A stretch of DNA of 64,000 nt from Hyphococcus sp. (GTDB taxonomy: Bacteria > Pseudomonadota > Alphaproteobacteria > Caulobacterales > Parvularculaceae): contig JABDJK010000080.1 of assembly GCA_013002535.1 (NCBI GenBank), positions 62,001 through 126,000 of the forward strand. Direction: 5' to 3'. Positions 62,357 to 64,000 of this stretch are shown here, piece by piece. A program made the position numbers and the translations under genes. The notes beneath the pieces were generated by a model, which searched no databases, was not told the DNA's origin, and saw nothing but the letters and a program-made list of their open reading frames with translations. Every line of letters starts with the position of its first letter. The stretch's first letter is position 1.

Positions 62357-63364
62357 TTATCGGCGACGCATCAAGTGTCCCAAAATCTCCATCGCTTTTT
62401 CCTCGCGCGCGCTCCAGTCGCCTTCTTGGATAATGTCGAACGGGACGTCGAGCGCCGTGAGGCGTGCGACAGCGGCGTCGTAAAACCACGCCCGTGTTTG
62501 TGCTCCGCCGGCGTAGCGGACGCCGTCATCAATCCATTCAACATTCGGTGAAAGGACGATATAATGATCGGCGAGATTTTCTTTCGCAATCATCGCTTCC
62601 AGTATTTCAGATTTTTGGCCCAACAAATGCTCCGCCCAGATTGCGGTCTGGATGATATCAGTGTCTTCGACCAAAACCGGCCCGGCGTCCGCCGCCATGG
62701 CGCGGCGCATGGCGGCGTGGGTCCGGGCGAGGGCGACGAGGCCATCTTCTGCCCAGTCGGCGCCTTTCTCGCTGCCCGATTGCATGTAGTGGACGTCATA
62801 GGCGCGGCCATATTCAGGCAATGCTCTACCGCCGATGGTGTCTGCAAGCTTTCGCGCCAAGACGGTCTTACCGCTGCTCTCCGGGCCTAAAATACAAAGC
62901 CGTTTCTGAAAATAGGGCCGAGCGGGCGCAAGAAGATCGCGCCAATGTTCCGCCGGATCATCGCGAATGTCGCTTGCGGCGACGGGATAAATCTCGCGGT
63001 CGGGATCGATCATAACCGGCGTTGCGTTGAGATCGTTCGCCAATCGAAAGATGTATGGCTCCGACCCGAAGACATGGGAAATAGGCTGCGGCGCGTGCTC
63101 GCGGATTGCCGCCTCCCAGATTTCCCAGAAATCCGGGTGATCCGCCGGCCCTTGCGGAATATCGCGGTGCATATGGACGATATTGGCGCCAGGTATGGCC
63201 TTGGCCATCCACGCTGCGCGGAGCGCGCCGTCGATCGGCTCGGCGTCTGTCGAACAGACGAGCACCGTCAGTTCATCGACCATGTTGAGCGCGGTCTCAC
63301 AGACAAAGCGGTGCCCGCGGTGGGGCGGCATGAACTTGCCGAGGAAAAGCCCGTGGCTGATCAC
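62357..63364 (-). CDS. NadR-like NMN adenylyltransferase/nicotinamide riboside kinase
   Basis: A 335-residue bifunctional protein. The N-terminal nucleotidyltransferase has LFLGKFMPPHRGHRFVCETA (HRGH, the HxGH class) and a later ISxxxxR-like segment (ASDIRDDPAEHWRDL). The C-terminal kinase has Walker A CILGPESSGKTVLARKLA and VLVEDTDIIQTAIWAEHLL. It salvages nicotinamide riboside to NAD. GTG 63364 overlaps the pnuC stop (GTGA). No DNA-binding domain of the enterobacterial NadR is present. The longer frame to 63511 lies inside pnuC. Confidence 0.88.
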   Translation of the reverse strand: MISHGLFLGKFMPPHRGHRFVCETALNMVDELTVLVCSTDAEPIDGALRAAWMAKAIPGANIVHMHRDIPQGPADHPDFWEIWEAAIREHAPQPISHVFGSEPYIFRLANDLNATPVMIDPDREIYPVAASDIRDDPAEHWRDLLAPARPYFQKRLCILGPESSGKTVLARKLADTIGGRALPEYGRAYDVHYMQSGSEKGADWAEDGLVALARTHAAMRRAMAADAGPVLVEDTDIIQTAIWAEHLLGQKSEILEAMIAKENLADHYIVLSPNVEWIDDGVRYAGGAQTRAWFYDAAVARLTALDVPFDIIQEGDWSAREEKAMEILGHLMRRR

Positions 63365-63963
63365 GTCGCCGCAACGCCCGCGCGGTGGGCGCGACGCCAA
63401 TTGAAATAGCCAATGGTCGAAAGGACGAGAAAGATTGCGTAGAGCGCCGCCGTCGGCTGCAGGTCCTGGCTCCAATAAAGACCGACGGCAAAGACGTCGC
63501 CGATAATCCACAGAATCCAGTTTTCGAGATAGCGCAGCGCGAGCAACATTTGTGCAGCGAGGAATATCGCCGTCGTCAAACCGTCGGCGAAGGGCGCGGC
63601 GGCGTCGGTCATCGCGGCCATGACGGCGCCAATAGAGATGGAAGCTAAAATAACGGCGGCAGCAATGATGGCGCCCTGCTTCATCGTCAGACGTCTGACG
63701 ATAACGCCGCCGGTTGCATCTCGCTTGCCGAGCCAGTGCATGAGGCCATAGGCCTGAATGCCAAAATAAACGAATTGCAGAGCCGACTGGCCATAGAGTT
63801 TGTTTTCAAAGAATATCCAGACGTAAAGCGTCACCATGGCCATGCCGAATGGGTAGTTCCAGATCGAGCGCCGAACGAGCAGTGTTACGTTGATAAGCCC
63901 CAGGAAAAATGCAGCAATTTCAATCGGCCGCGAGCCGACCATGGCGATGAGGAAATCGAGCAT
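63361..63963 (-). CDS. pnuC: PnuC-family nicotinamide riboside transporter
   Basis: A 200-residue membrane protein with about seven helices: FFLGLINVTLLVRRSIWNYP, FGMAMVTLYVWIFFENKLYG, QSALQFVYFGIQAYGLMHWL and RYLENWILWIIGDVFAVGLY are the PnuC signature. It imports nicotinamide riboside by facilitated diffusion, trapped by the kinase encoded next. It is coupled by a 4-bp overlap. Confidence 0.92.
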   Translation of the reverse strand: MLDFLIAMVGSRPIEIAAFFLGLINVTLLVRRSIWNYPFGMAMVTLYVWIFFENKLYGQSALQFVYFGIQAYGLMHWLGKRDATGGVIVRRLTMKQGAIIAAAVILASISIGAVMAAMTDAAAPFADGLTTAIFLAAQMLLALRYLENWILWIIGDVFAVGLYWSQDLQPTAALYAIFLVLSTIGYFNWRRAHRAGVAAT

Positions 63964-63972
63964 TACTGCGGC

Positions 63973-64000
63973 TTATTCCGCCGCTTTGACGAGGTGCGGG
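63973..64000 (-). CDS. Possible C-terminal end of an upstream leftward gene
   Basis: Read on the minus strand from the window edge, the bases give Pro-His-Leu-Val-Lys-Ala-Ala-Glu-stop (TAA at 63973-63975). This could be the last codons of a gene ten bases before pnuC. Only about eight residues are visible, so no identity can be given. Confidence 0.3.

Overview
The window looks like chromosomal DNA of an alphaproteobacterium, probably from or near Caulobacterales/Parvularculales (inference). The signs are the order miaB-phoH-ybeY-corC-lnt-xre-metK-trmB, a rimP-nusA-ylxR-infB-rbfA-truB block, a potassium-independent HppA, a Caulobacter-type sphingolipid cluster, a broken UrcA-family gene and a perfect TTAA-N7-TTAA (CtrA-type) box. 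Genes are densely packed, with many 1-11 bp overlaps. No rRNA, CRISPR array, transposase, integrase or intact prophage was found. One tRNA (Gly-GCC) is present.

Layout. 1-2160 is accessory: a truncated HATPase-like tail, a phage-type small protein, and the mobile mystery pair mmpA/mmpB (XRE-type HTH plus Fic domain). Four 18-bp palindromes spaced 32-33 bp apart sit directly before mmpA. This block abuts the 3' end of tRNA-Gly. 2.3-6.3 kb holds housekeeping genes (prolyl-tRNA editing protein, CnoX-like thioredoxin, Lon-N protein, Trm112-like protein, AMP nucleosidase). 6.4-14.3 kb is a leftward cluster for sphingolipid/ceramide synthesis (acyl-ACP ligase, CerR-like reductase, ACP, serine palmitoyltransferase, DUF2141 protein, ceramide synthase-like acyltransferase, glutaminyl cyclase) with a divergent fatty-acid/sterol hydroxylase. 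14.4-32.5 kb holds hppA, an animal-type haem peroxidase, ferrochelatase, an O-antigen ligase-like protein, a frameshifted UrcA gene, malic enzyme, Nfu, dodecin, tsaB-rimI, fur and a diiron protein.

33.4-43.6 kb is a long co-directional tRNA/ribosome/envelope operon (miaB to ttcA), with a possible pseudoknot before metK and a CE15-like lipoprotein esterase among tRNA-modification genes. 44.1-51.1 kb is the translation operon rimP-nusA-ylxR-infB-rbfA-truB, preceded by a promoter and a strong intrinsic-terminator hairpin; ylxR has no ATG/GTG/TTG start. 51.3-57.4 kb runs leftward: pnp, an SDR and rpsO, inverted relative to truB, then fabI-fabB-fabA. 57.5-64 kb holds an SH3 protein, a hydroxyacid dehydrogenase, a second DUF2141 protein, YceI, a MoeB/ThiF protein, DUF2905, dut and the NAD-salvage pair nadR-like/pnuC. 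This end is visibly richer in G+C than the middle.

The least explained structures are the phased operator array controlling mmpA/mmpB, the CTG-start ylxR, the metK-leader pseudoknot and the glutaminyl cyclase coupled to the ceramide synthase gene.
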